The notes below the pieces were generated by a model, which was given only the letters and a program-made list of their open reading frames with translations, ran no database searches and was not told the DNA's origin. The position numbers were made by a program, and so were the translations under genes. Of a DNA stretch of 64,000 bases, positions 9,027-16,892 are shown in pieces. Every line of letters begins with the position of its first letter. Position 1 is the stretch's first letter. The DNA lies in contig NZ_ATHQ01000001.1 in assembly GCF_000523275.1 (NCBI RefSeq), positions 1,309,289 to 1,373,288 of the forward strand, given 5' to 3'. Source of the stretch: Lebetimonas sp. JH292. Its GTDB lineage: Bacteria > Campylobacterota > Campylobacteria > Campylobacterales > Nautiliaceae.

Positions 9027-9763
9027 TTTATATATTCGGCTATGGGGCAATGGCCAGGGCTATTGCAACGGGAATGAGAGGAAAAGAAAAATTTGCAGTT
9101 GTGGGCAGAAATGAAGATAAATTAAAAAATTTTTCAAAAGAATTTGAATGTGAATATTTTTTATTAGACGGATTTGATATAACTGATAAAGAAATTATTT
9201 TAGCCGTTAAGCCTTATGCACTTCAGGAAGTCTCTATGAGAATAAAAGGTGAAGCAAAAACTCTTTATTCTATTTTAGCCGGTAAAAGTTTAACAGAACT
9301 TCAAAAATATATTAAAGCAAAAGCCTATATAAGAGCAATGCCAAATATAGCGGCAGCTTACGGGTCATCCACTACTGCTGTAACCGGGGATATTGATGTA
9401 AAAAAAAGAGCGGAGGAATTGTTCTCATATATAGGAGATGTTATCTGGCTTGAAAATGATGATGAAATAGATAAAGCAACAGCTATTATTGGAAGCGGCC
9501 CTGCATTTTTGGCGATAATTGCGGAAGCGATAAGTGATGGTGGCGTTTATATAGGTTTTAAAAGAGATATCGCAAACAAGCTTGTTAAAGGACTTTTTAA
9601 AAGTTTCAGTGCTTTGGATATGCCTTTTAGTGAAATAAAAGAGAGGGTTATGTCACCGAAAGGCACAACGGCTGAGGGAGTTTTGGAAATGGAAGACAAC
9701 AGCGTCAGGGGTGCTATGATAAAGGTAGTAAAAAAAACTTATGAAAAATCAAAAAAATTATAA
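9023..9763 (+). CDS. proC: Pyrroline-5-carboxylate reductase
   Basis: Reduces pyrroline-5-carboxylate to proline with NAD(P)H, the last step of proline synthesis. The 246-residue protein has the N-terminal Rossmann motif IFGYGAMARAIATGM. The C-terminal domain carries GSGPAFLAIIAEAISDGG and the signature MSPKGTTAEGVLEME. The start is GTG at 9023, overlapping the fliW stop (GTGA). Its last 23 bases overlap the next gene, which starts a pseudopilin cluster. Confidence 0.93.
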   Translation: MIYIFGYGAMARAIATGMRGKEKFAVVGRNEDKLKNFSKEFECEYFLLDGFDITDKEIILAVKPYALQEVSMRIKGEAKTLYSILAGKSLTELQKYIKAKAYIRAMPNIAAAYGSSTTAVTGDIDVKKRAEELFSYIGDVIWLENDDEIDKATAIIGSGPAFLAIIAEAISDGGVYIGFKRDIANKLVKGLFKSFSALDMPFSEIKERVMSPKGTTAEGVLEMEDNSVRGAMIKVVKKTYEKSKKL

Positions 9764-10398
9764 AGCGTTTTCATTATTTGAAATTGTAATTTCCATTGTG
9801 GTTTTAGGAATTATAGCAGCTACTTTTCCTTTAATCCTTGAAAGTGTTTCCAAAACGGCAAAAACGGTTACAAAAGAAGAAATTGTTTTAAATGAAATGA
9901 GTTTAATGAATATGATTTTACAATATTATTTTGATGAAAACAATACTTTAGGGGATAATTTTTATAAAGATTTGAATGCAAGCAATGGGGATAGTGGGCT
10001 TTTAATAAATTTTAATTCTATGTATACGGGTCCTGCAAGAAGAGGTAAAGCCGAATTTAATAATAATATATTCAGAAGCGGAAGCAAGTTTAGATGTTTC
10101 AAAAATTGGTATAGATACAGGTGAAAATAATGTTTCTACTTATGATGATATAGATGATTTTAATAATTTTTCGGAAATGATAAACGGTGTGAATTTAACA
10201 GTGCGTGTTTATTATATCGGAGATAATGCCAGTTATAATGACCAAAATTTATCTTTTTCATATAACTATAATAATATTGCAAATAAAACGAATATAAAAC
10301 TTATAAAAATAACAAGCGACAATAATGTTACAATTTATTATCCGACATGTAATATAGGGGCTAGTAAATTTTTATCTTTAGAGGAAATAAGTAGATGA
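9741..10398 (+). pseudogene. Type II prepilin-like protein, interrupted by a +1 frameshift
   Basis: The N-terminus AFSLFEIVISIVVLGIIAATFP is a class III (prepilin) signal helix, about residues 9-31. The first frame runs to 10124 and the continuation is open in the next frame, through TGENNVSTYDDIDDF and on to 10398. The junction is near 10079-10095, where GAAGCGGAAGCAAG makes a short direct repeat. Removing one base gives an unbroken 218-residue protein. The continuation still reads like protein and its stop overlaps the next gene, so this is either a recent mutation or a sequence error. Confidence 0.65.
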
Positions 10399-11357
10399 AA
10401 AAAGCATTCACACTGATAGAACTTACCATTGTAATAGTGATTTTGGGAATACTCGGAACAATCAGCGTTGAAATTCTTCAAAAACTTGCCAATAATTATA
10501 TTATGCAAAAAGAGATGAACAGGCTTGCTTATAAAACTGATTTAACCCTTAATATTATTGCATCCAAATTAAAAACAAGAATAAAAAACAGTGTAATTGC
10601 GAGTCATTGCAGTGACAGTGGAATTCCAGACGGAGATTTTATTGCCGTTTCGCAGTTAACCCCTCAAAACAGCGGGAAATATCGGGTATTGGAATGGCTT
10701 AATTATTCTGTTTATTCAAAAAGAGGAATGTGGAACGGTACTAAAATACAGCCCGGCTGGAGCGGTTTTGTGGATTTAAAAGATACAAATTCCTCAAACG
10801 GAGGCGATGAATACAATATATCCACTCCCGAGAGTAATTTTTCAATTGTTCAGCAAATAGACGGTAATTGGTTTCATGCATGGGGAATTAACGGATATAA
10901 TAATATTTTTAACAATAAACGGGATGTTTTAGTTTTCAGTGGAGCTGACGGAAGAGGAGATTTCAGTGATATAAACAATTCTTACGGCTGGTATGAACAT
11001 AACGCGACAAGAGTTTTTGCCATAGGTAAATTAAGTGACACTGAATTAAATTTAAGTGCTGTTGATGAATCCAATTCAACAACGGTTTATGAAGGATATT
11101 ATATAATTAATTCAGCGGAAGCGGTTGTTCCGGTAAAAAGCGGCAATGAATATAATCTTACACTCAGATTTAATTATTTTCCATGGCTTGATCAAAATTA
11201 TACAGATGGGAATGCCTCAATTTTGGCCACTCATGTTACCAAATTTAAATTTAAAGAAGAAAATGGCCTTTTGAGAATTTATGTATGTATTACATCAGAA
11301 AATAAAAAATTAACTGATTATAATTTAACAATATGTAAAGAAAAGGTTGTATTTTGA
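10395..11357 (+). CDS. Prepilin-type N-terminal cleavage/methylation domain protein (minor pseudopilin)
   Basis: A 320-residue type II secretion or pilus-like minor subunit. The N-terminus MKKAFTLIELTIVIVILGILG is a textbook prepilin signal, with Ala at -1, Phe at +1 and Glu at +5. The rest is an extracytoplasmic domain with many Asn, Ser and Gly, and several Cys (near 72 and the C-terminal CITS/CKEKV region). It sits between two other short prepilin-like genes with four-base overlaps. No assembly ATPase or peptidase gene is nearby, so the pathway served is unknown. Confidence 0.75.
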   Translation: MKKAFTLIELTIVIVILGILGTISVEILQKLANNYIMQKEMNRLAYKTDLTLNIIASKLKTRIKNSVIASHCSDSGIPDGDFIAVSQLTPQNSGKYRVLEWLNYSVYSKRGMWNGTKIQPGWSGFVDLKDTNSSNGGDEYNISTPESNFSIVQQIDGNWFHAWGINGYNNIFNNKRDVLVFSGADGRGDFSDINNSYGWYEHNATRVFAIGKLSDTELNLSAVDESNSTTVYEGYYIINSAEAVVPVKSGNEYNLTLRFNYFPWLDQNYTDGNASILATHVTKFKFKEENGLLRIYVCITSENKKLTDYNLTICKEKVVF

Positions 11358-11770
11358 AAAAATCATTTTCCCTGCTAATTACCCTTGTTTTTGTAATAGT
11401 TGTTGCTATTATAGGTGTTATGAGTCTGGAATTTGCCGCTGCGACAAACAAACATACAGCCGAAGTCTCAATGGACAGCAGGGCAGAGCTTATGAGCAGG
11501 GCCGCAACAGAATATGCAATTATGGCAATGCAGGGGCATGATTATAACAATAACTGTTTAAAACATATCAGTTTAAGTGATACTTTTTTTGATGTAAATA
11601 TAACATATCATTATTTTTTAACGGATTGTAATACAAGCAGTTGCAGTGGGTACTGTTCAAATATAAACACGGCCGATACGAATGGAAGTGCATTAATTTA
11701 TGTAACAGTAACTTCAAAAAATCCTTCTTTTTACATAAGAAAAGTTAGATTTACACTTCAAAATCCATAA
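11354..11770 (+). CDS. Small prepilin-like membrane-anchored protein
   Basis: A 138-residue protein starting MKKSFSLLITLVFVIVVAIIGV, a single hydrophobic helix like a prepilin but with Ser at -1 and no Glu at +5, as in PilX- or GspK-like minor subunits. Residues 25-60 form a helical region (AATNKHTAEVSMDSRAEL). The rest is a small Cys-containing domain (NTSSCSGYC). It is the last gene of the three-gene cluster, and its start overlaps the previous stop. Function by context only. Confidence 0.6.
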   Translation: MKKSFSLLITLVFVIVVAIIGVMSLEFAAATNKHTAEVSMDSRAELMSRAATEYAIMAMQGHDYNNNCLKHISLSDTFFDVNITYHYFLTDCNTSSCSGYCSNINTADTNGSALIYVTVTSKNPSFYIRKVRFTLQNP

Positions 11771-11776
11771 ATTTGC

Positions 11777-11782
11777 TATAAT
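11777..11782 (+). promoter_or_regulatory. -10 element for hpf
   Basis: TTTGCTATAATTCC contains TG-C-TATAAT, an extended -10, about 30 bases before the hpf start. AAAAGGAGAA is the ribosome binding site. Confidence 0.6.
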
Positions 11783-11812
11783 TCCTAATCAATTTTAAAT
11801 AAAAGGAGAATT

Positions 11813-12313
11813 ATGAACGTAACAGTTGTTGGCAGAAATGTTGAATTAACAGAGGCTATGAAAGACCATATCAAAAAAGTAATAAATGAAATAGAAAAAT
11901 ACAATTTGGGGATTCTTCATTCGGTTGTAACGATAGAAAAAGACAAAAGAGATTTTTTTAATGCAGAGATAATAATGAATATACCTGAAAAAGGTACAGC
12001 GGTTGTTCATTTTAAAGATAAAGACATGTATGCCGCACTTGACAAGGCAAAAGACAAACTTGAAAAATTATTAAGAAGATATCATGATAAAATTAAAGAT
12101 TATCGTAAAAATGACAGATTGGAAGAAATAATAGTGGAAGAAAGTCAGGATGAAATTGTCGAGGTTCCTCTTGATGTGGAAAAACCTTTAAGTATAGATG
12201 AAGCTATTGAAGAATATAAAAAATCAGGCCTTTATTTTATGGTGTTTAGAGATAAAAACGGAGAAAAAAGAGTAATATACAGAAGAAAAGACGGAAAACT
12301 TGGATTATATTAA
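11813..12313 (+). CDS. hpf: Ribosome hibernation promoting factor, long form
   Basis: Binds the 30S decoding centre in stationary phase and, in the long form, dimerises ribosomes into 100S particles. Residues 1-100 are the S30AE domain (VVGRNVELTEAMKDHI, ALDKAKDKLEKLLRRYHDK). After an acidic linker, residues 108-166 form the dimerisation domain (SIDEAIEEYKKSG, YFMVFRDKNGEKRVIYRRKDGKLGLY). The 166-residue length fits the long type. The start is ATG after AAAAGGAG. Confidence 0.9.
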   Translation: MNVTVVGRNVELTEAMKDHIKKVINEIEKYNLGILHSVVTIEKDKRDFFNAEIIMNIPEKGTAVVHFKDKDMYAALDKAKDKLEKLLRRYHDKIKDYRKNDRLEEIIVEESQDEIVEVPLDVEKPLSIDEAIEEYKKSGLYFMVFRDKNGEKRVIYRRKDGKLGLY

Positions 12314-12351
12314 TTTGTTTGGTAAAATTTCAGCTTAAAAAAGGAGTATAA

Positions 12352-12486
12352 ATGAAAAGAACATATCAGCCAAGTAAAATAAAAAGAAAAAGAACCCACG
12401 GTTTCAGAGCGAGACTTAAAACTAAAAACGGAAGAAAAGTATTAGCAAGAAGAAGAAGCAAAGGCAGAAAAAGATTAGCGGTTTAA
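12352..12486 (+). CDS. rpmH: 50S ribosomal protein L34
   Basis: A 44-residue basic protein, [18 protein letters not shown] followed by [26 protein letters not shown], an unmistakable bL34. The ATG follows AAAAAAGGAG. It opens the rpmH-rnpA-yidD-yidC-khpB-mnmE cluster found in most bacteria. A TAAAAT-type -10 (about 12323-12328) lies just upstream. Confidence 0.97.
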   Translation: MKRTYQPSKIKRKRTHGFRARLKTKNGRKVLARRRSKGRKRLAV

Positions 12487-12767
12487 GTTCTAAGGAAATA
12501 GAATATATTATAAAAAAAGGGAGAAAATTTTATTCTAAATATTTTGTTATATATTTTCTCCCTTCTGAAAGTTTGAGAGTGTCCCCGATTGTGTCTAAAA
12601 AAATTTCGAAAAAAGCGGTGGTTAGAAATAAAATAAAAAGAAGAATCAGGGTGTTGGCAAAAGATGAAAAAGGACTCTTTGCAATTATTGCAAAAGAAGA
12701 TGTTTCACAAATAAATTTTAAAGAGCTTATATATGATTTTAAAAAAGCTATTAATAAAATCAATTGA
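12474..12767 (+). CDS. rnpA: Ribonuclease P protein component, no standard start codon
   Basis: Protein subunit of RNase P, which trims the 5' ends of tRNA precursors. The homology runs from [20 protein letters not shown] through [20 protein letters not shown] (the RNR signature) to a C-terminal helix. The reading frame is open from inside rpmH, but contains no ATG, GTG or TTG before the TTG at 12573, which would delete the N-terminal third. I placed the start at ATT 12474-12476, which has AAAGG about nine bases upstream and gives 97 residues. The gene then overlaps rpmH by 13 bases. Identity is sure; the start is a guess. Confidence 0.8.
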   Translation: MSGLSSKEIEYIIKKGRKFYSKYFVIYFLPSESLRVSPIVSKKISKKAVVRNKIKRRIRVLAKDEKGLFAIIAKEDVSQINFKELIYDFKKAINKIN

Positions 12768-13050
12768 TTTGTATCAGTTGTTTATAAGTCCGATGCTTGG
12801 TAATAACTGCAGATATTATCCCAGTTGCTCAGAATATAGTAAAATTCAGTTTGAATTGAATAATCCCCTTAAAGCTTTTATTGTTTCTATTAAAAGAATT
12901 TTAACCTGCAATCAGCTTTTTAAAGGCGGAATCGATTATCCTGTAATTGAATTGAATCTAAAAAACATTAAATATAAAAAACTTCCTGTAAAATACTGGT
13001 TAATTCCTCTAAAAAAAAATAAATATTATGTGATAAAGGCAGAAGTATGA
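12733..13050 (+). CDS. yidD: Membrane protein insertion efficiency factor YidD
   Basis: Small membrane-associated protein that assists YidC-dependent insertion. Residues 1-70 hold the family signature: [31 protein letters not shown] and LTCNQLFKGGIDYP. A C-terminal extension of about 35 residues goes beyond the compact form. The start ATG at 12733 overlaps rnpA by 35 bases, and the stop overlaps the yidC start. Gene position between rnpA and yidC is the standard one. Confidence 0.92.
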   Translation: MILKKLLIKSIDLYQLFISPMLGNNCRYYPSCSEYSKIQFELNNPLKAFIVSIKRILTCNQLFKGGIDYPVIELNLKNIKYKKLPVKYWLIPLKKNKYYVIKAEV

Positions 13051-14549
13051 ATAAACCCAATATGAAAAATATTATAATAGCAACATTGATTTCATTTATT
13101 TTTTTTGCTATTTATGAATATTTTGTTATTGAACCGCAGGTTCAAAAACAGAGTGCAGAACAGAATAAAAGTGTTAATATACACACAGTTACAAAAACAA
13201 AAATAAATAAAGTCAGTGAAAAAAACATAAAAATAATAGCAAAAATAATTGCTAAAAATTATGAAATCAAAATCGATTCACTCGGAAGAATTGCCTCTTT
13301 CAAATTGGATGAAAAAAAATTTTCCAAAAACGGTAAAAAGCTGGAACTTGTTTCAAATGTAAAACCTCTTGAGATAAGGTTTGATGATGCCAAAATAAAT
13401 GAAGCTGCTTTTAAAACAGATTACATATCTGATAAAAAGTTAATTAAACTCAAAGACAAAGCAACGATAACTTTAACTCAAAAACTGCCGACCCTAACGG
13501 TAAAAAAAATAATTACGTTTTATAAAGACGGCCATTATGATTTAAAAATTGATTTATCAAAAAATGTGGATTATTTTGTCACCCCAGGAAGTAGGCCTTC
13601 AGCCGCAGTCGATAAACTGACGGTTCACGGTGCGTTAATCAAAAAAAGCGATGATACGCTTGATATAATCAAAGACGGCGATGCCGAAAATAAAACAGAT
13701 GATAATGCAATTGTCATAGCGGGGTTTGACAGATATTACACAACCCTTTTCTTTTCAAAAAAACCTCTGAAAGCAATTGTTTATCCGGATAAAGAAAATA
13801 ATCCCCTGATTTTTGTAAACACGGATAAAAATATTGAACTAACCGGATATATAGGTCCAAAATATGTGGATACACTTACTGGAATTAATAAAGAACTTAT
13901 TGATGTTGTTCAATACGGAGTGGGAACATTTTTTGCGAGAAATCTGTTTATATTGCTTGACTGGTTGCATAAAATAGTGATAAACTGGGGTATCGCCATT
14001 ATTTTCCTTGTTATTATTGTAAGAATTGTTTTATTCCCTCTTACTTTTAAGGGAATGGTCAGTATGTATAAACTTAAAGAACTTGCCCCTAAAATGAAAG
14101 AATTGCAACAAAAATATAAAAAAGACCCTCAAAAACTTCAACAACATATGATGAAGCTTTATAAAGAGCATGGAGCAAACCCTTTAGGGGGGTGTTTGCC
14201 TTTAGTGCTTCAAATACCTATTTTTTACGGTATTTACAAACTTCTTTTATATTCCATTGAATTAAAAGGGGCGTCATTTTTATGGATACATGATTTAAGT
14301 TCAATGGACCCTTATTTTATTCTGCCTGTTTTAATGGGGGTTAGTATGTATCTGCATCAAAGGCTCACACCTACCAATTTCCAGGATCCTATGCAGGAGA
14401 AAATATTTAAATTCCTGCCTCTTGTGTTTACTTTTATGATGGCAACATTTCCGGCAGGTTTGGTTCTTTATTGGACAACGAACAATATTCTTTCAATTTT
14501 GCAACAATATATAATAAATACATTTATGAAGATAAAAAAGTGCGCATAG
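13047..14549 (+). CDS. yidC: Membrane protein insertase YidC
   Basis: Inserts proteins into the inner membrane alone or with SecYEG. The 500-residue protein has an N-terminal transmembrane helix (IIIATLISFIFFAIYEYFV), a large periplasmic beta domain (about 60-300), and the conserved Oxa1-like core. The core contains IVRIVLFPLTFKGMVSMYKLKELAPKM, LGGCLPLVLQIPIFYGIYKLL and FPAGLVLYWTTNNILS. The start ATG overlaps the yidD stop, and its 3' end overlaps khpB. Confidence 0.96.
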   Translation: MNKPNMKNIIIATLISFIFFAIYEYFVIEPQVQKQSAEQNKSVNIHTVTKTKINKVSEKNIKIIAKIIAKNYEIKIDSLGRIASFKLDEKKFSKNGKKLELVSNVKPLEIRFDDAKINEAAFKTDYISDKKLIKLKDKATITLTQKLPTLTVKKIITFYKDGHYDLKIDLSKNVDYFVTPGSRPSAAVDKLTVHGALIKKSDDTLDIIKDGDAENKTDDNAIVIAGFDRYYTTLFFSKKPLKAIVYPDKENNPLIFVNTDKNIELTGYIGPKYVDTLTGINKELIDVVQYGVGTFFARNLFILLDWLHKIVINWGIAIIFLVIIVRIVLFPLTFKGMVSMYKLKELAPKMKELQQKYKKDPQKLQQHMMKLYKEHGANPLGGCLPLVLQIPIFYGIYKLLLYSIELKGASFLWIHDLSSMDPYFILPVLMGVSMYLHQRLTPTNFQDPMQEKIFKFLPLVFTFMMATFPAGLVLYWTTNNILSILQQYIINTFMKIKKCA

Positions 14550-15187
14550 AAGCTAAAACCCTTGAAGAAGCCTATTTAAAGGCAAGTGAAACATTTAAGT
14601 GCTCTGTTACCGAGCTAAATATAAAAATACTTCAGTATCCTTCGAAAGGTTTTTTGGGATTTTTTTCCAAAACCGCTGTAATTGAGGTGGAAGAACCTGA
14701 AAAAAATATAGAGGAAGTTATTGGGGATATAAAAAAAAGTTTAATAAGTTTATTTAATAATTCCTGTTTTAATATTGACACAATAGATGTTTATAAAATA
14801 AACGATGAAACAGTGGGAATAAAAATAGACGGTCCCGACGCTGCTTTGCTGATAGGTAAAGAAGGATATAGATATAACGCCTTAAATTATATGCTCTATA
14901 GCTGGATTAATCAAAAATACGGATTTAAAGTAAGACTTGAAATTGCAGAGTTTTTAAAAACACAAACCGAAATGCTTAAAAACTATTTAGCGCCTTTTAT
15001 TGAAAAAGTAAAAATCAGAGGATACGGAAAAACCAAACCGTTTGACGGAATTTTGGCTTTTTTGGCGCTTGAAATATTAAGAAAAGAATTTCCTGAAAAA
15101 TATGTCGCCCTCAAAGAAAGAAACAGGGAAAAATATATTGTAATAGGTGAAAGACATGAACACTATAGCGGCAATAGCAACTCCTAA
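14540..15187 (+). CDS. khpB: KhpB/Jag family RNA-binding protein
   Basis: RNA-binding protein with Jag-N, KH and R3H domains. Residues 1-50 are the Jag_N domain (EAKTLEEAYLKASETF, YPSKGFLGFF). Residues 95-150 are the KH domain (VGIKIDGPDAALLIGKEGYRYNALNYM), and the C-terminal part is R3H-like. The frame is open further upstream inside yidC, but homology begins at about GTG 14540, which I take as start. It overlaps yidC by 10 bases and mnmE by 32. Confidence 0.82.
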   Translation: MRIEAKTLEEAYLKASETFKCSVTELNIKILQYPSKGFLGFFSKTAVIEVEEPEKNIEEVIGDIKKSLISLFNNSCFNIDTIDVYKINDETVGIKIDGPDAALLIGKEGYRYNALNYMLYSWINQKYGFKVRLEIAEFLKTQTEMLKNYLAPFIEKVKIRGYGKTKPFDGILAFLALEILRKEFPEKYVALKERNREKYIVIGERHEHYSGNSNS

Positions 15188-16484
15188 CGGGGTAGGTGCT
15201 ATTTCGATACTCAGAATATCAGGAGAGGGGGCTTTAAGTATTGCAAAAAAACTGATAAAAAAAGAATTAACCCCCAGAATCGCCACCTTGGCAAAAGTAT
15301 ACGATTTAAAAAACAATCTCATAGATATAGCCCTTGTAATTTATTTTAAAGCCCCATATTCATTTACAGGGGAAGATGTAATTGAATTTCAATGCCACGG
15401 GGGATATGTGGTAAGCAGACTTATATTGGAAGAAGTTTTAAAAGCGGGCGGAAGATTGGCAAATCCGGGAGAATTCAGCAAAAGGGCTTTTTTAAACGGG
15501 AAAATTGATGCAACCCAGGCTGAAGCTATAGCCAAATTAATTGAAACAAGAAGTGTTGAGGGGGCGAGGGTTCTTTCACGTCAGTTAGAAGGCGAACTTA
15601 AAGAATTTGTGGAAGATATCAGAAACAGGCTTGTGGAAATTATGGCTTATTCTGAGGTGTTTATAGATTATGCTGAAGAGGATTTGCCTGAGAGTCTTGG
15701 AGGAGAAATTGGAAAAAAACTAAATGAAATAAAAAATGTTCTGGAAAAAACACTTGAAGCGAGTCAGAGACGTCAAGGTATCATTAACGGATATAAAGTG
15801 TCAATTGTCGGTAAACCGAATGTAGGTAAAAGCTCTATTTTAAACGCTTTATTAAATAAAAATAGAGCAATTGTTAGCAATATTGCAGGTACTACGCGCG
15901 ATACAATTGAAGAAGATATTCAGATAGGTTCACATTTAATTAAAATCATAGACACTGCCGGAATAAGGGTTGCCAAAGACGAAATAGAAAAAATAGGTGT
16001 TGAGAGGAGTAAAAAAGCAATAGAAGAGAGTGATATTATTTTGGGTGTTTTTGAAGCCAATAATTTTAATAAAGAAGATGAAAAAATATTTGATTTAATT
16101 AAAAATTCAAAAAAAGAGGCTATTATAGTGATAAACAAAGTTGATCTGGGTATAAATATAGATTTAAACAGATTTAAAAACTTTGAAATTGTAAAAATTT
16201 CAGCAAAAAAAGATATAAATGAATTAATTGAAACCATAAAAAAACTTTTGGACAATAAAGAGGGTGAAAATGAGCATATACTCACATCTCTAAGGCAAAT
16301 TGAAATGATAAAAAAATCACTCAAAGCAATAAATGAAGCGGAAGAATTTTTAGATACCGGCGAACTTGAGCTTTTCAGTTATAATATCCAGGATGCTATA
16401 AAAGCCGTAAGTGAAATAACAAGACCTTTTGAATATGACGAAATGCTTGATAAAATGTTTGGAAGTTTTTGTGTCGGAAAATAA
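15156..16484 (+). CDS. mnmE: tRNA modification GTPase MnmE
   Basis: With MnmG installs the carboxymethylaminomethyl group on U34 of certain tRNAs. The N-terminal tetrahydrofolate-binding domain has ATPNGVGAISILRISG, FQCHGG and NPGEFSKRAFLNGKIDATQAEA. The G domain (about 210-360) has GKPNVGKSS, DTAGIR and NKVD. The chain ends in the conserved Cys of FCVGK. I use ATG 15156 rather than the GTG nine bases earlier, since AGG at 15146 is better spaced for it. It overlaps khpB. Confidence 0.95.
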   Translation: MNTIAAIATPNGVGAISILRISGEGALSIAKKLIKKELTPRIATLAKVYDLKNNLIDIALVIYFKAPYSFTGEDVIEFQCHGGYVVSRLILEEVLKAGGRLANPGEFSKRAFLNGKIDATQAEAIAKLIETRSVEGARVLSRQLEGELKEFVEDIRNRLVEIMAYSEVFIDYAEEDLPESLGGEIGKKLNEIKNVLEKTLEASQRRQGIINGYKVSIVGKPNVGKSSILNALLNKNRAIVSNIAGTTRDTIEEDIQIGSHLIKIIDTAGIRVAKDEIEKIGVERSKKAIEESDIILGVFEANNFNKEDEKIFDLIKNSKKEAIIVINKVDLGINIDLNRFKNFEIVKISAKKDINELIETIKKLLDNKEGENEHILTSLRQIEMIKKSLKAINEAEEFLDTGELELFSYNIQDAIKAVSEITRPFEYDEMLDKMFGSFCVGK

Positions 16485-16499
16485 ATCAAAGGAGAAAAA

Positions 16500-16892
16500 A
16501 TGACAATAATTGAACTTAAAAAAATGATGATTAAAGCAAAAAAAGAAGATAAAACAAAAGCCAATGCATTAATGATGCTTGTAGACACTGCCCAAAAACT
16601 TGCAAAATCAAAAAATGAAGAGGTAAATGAAAAACATATAATTGAAGCTGCCAAGAAACTTGCCAAAATGGCAAAAGAAAGTATTGATGCAGGAATGGAA
16701 GAAGCCAAAAAAGAGTTGGCTATATATGAAGAGTTTTTGCCTAAAATGTTAAGTGAAGAAGAGAGCAAAAAAATTATAAAAGAAATTATTAATGAAATAG
16801 GCGGAAAAAATATAGGTGAAATTATGAAAAGATTAAAACAAAGAGGGGATGTAGATTTAGGCATAGCCAATAAAATCATCAAATCTATTTAA
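16500..16892 (+). CDS. yqeY: GatB/YqeY domain protein
   Basis: A 130-residue helical protein of the YqeY family, related to the tail domain of GatB that binds tRNA. Its precise cellular role is not settled. Visible signature: EELAIYEEFLP-like region LAIYEEFLPKMLSEEE, then the C-terminal GEIMKRLKQRGDVDLGIANKIIKSI, where the family has its conserved helix pair. The ATG follows AAAGGAGAAAAA 15 bases after mnmE. Its end overlaps the opposite-strand CLC gene by eight bases. Confidence 0.83.
   Translation: MTIIELKKMMIKAKKEDKTKANALMMLVDTAQKLAKSKNEEVNEKHIIEAAKKLAKMAKESIDAGMEEAKKELAIYEEFLPKMLSEEESKKIIKEIINEIGGKNIGEIMKRLKQRGDVDLGIANKIIKSI

Noticed and set aside
12573-12767. TTG 12573 as rnpA start
   Set aside because: It would delete the N-terminal third including the conserved [11 protein letters not shown] region.
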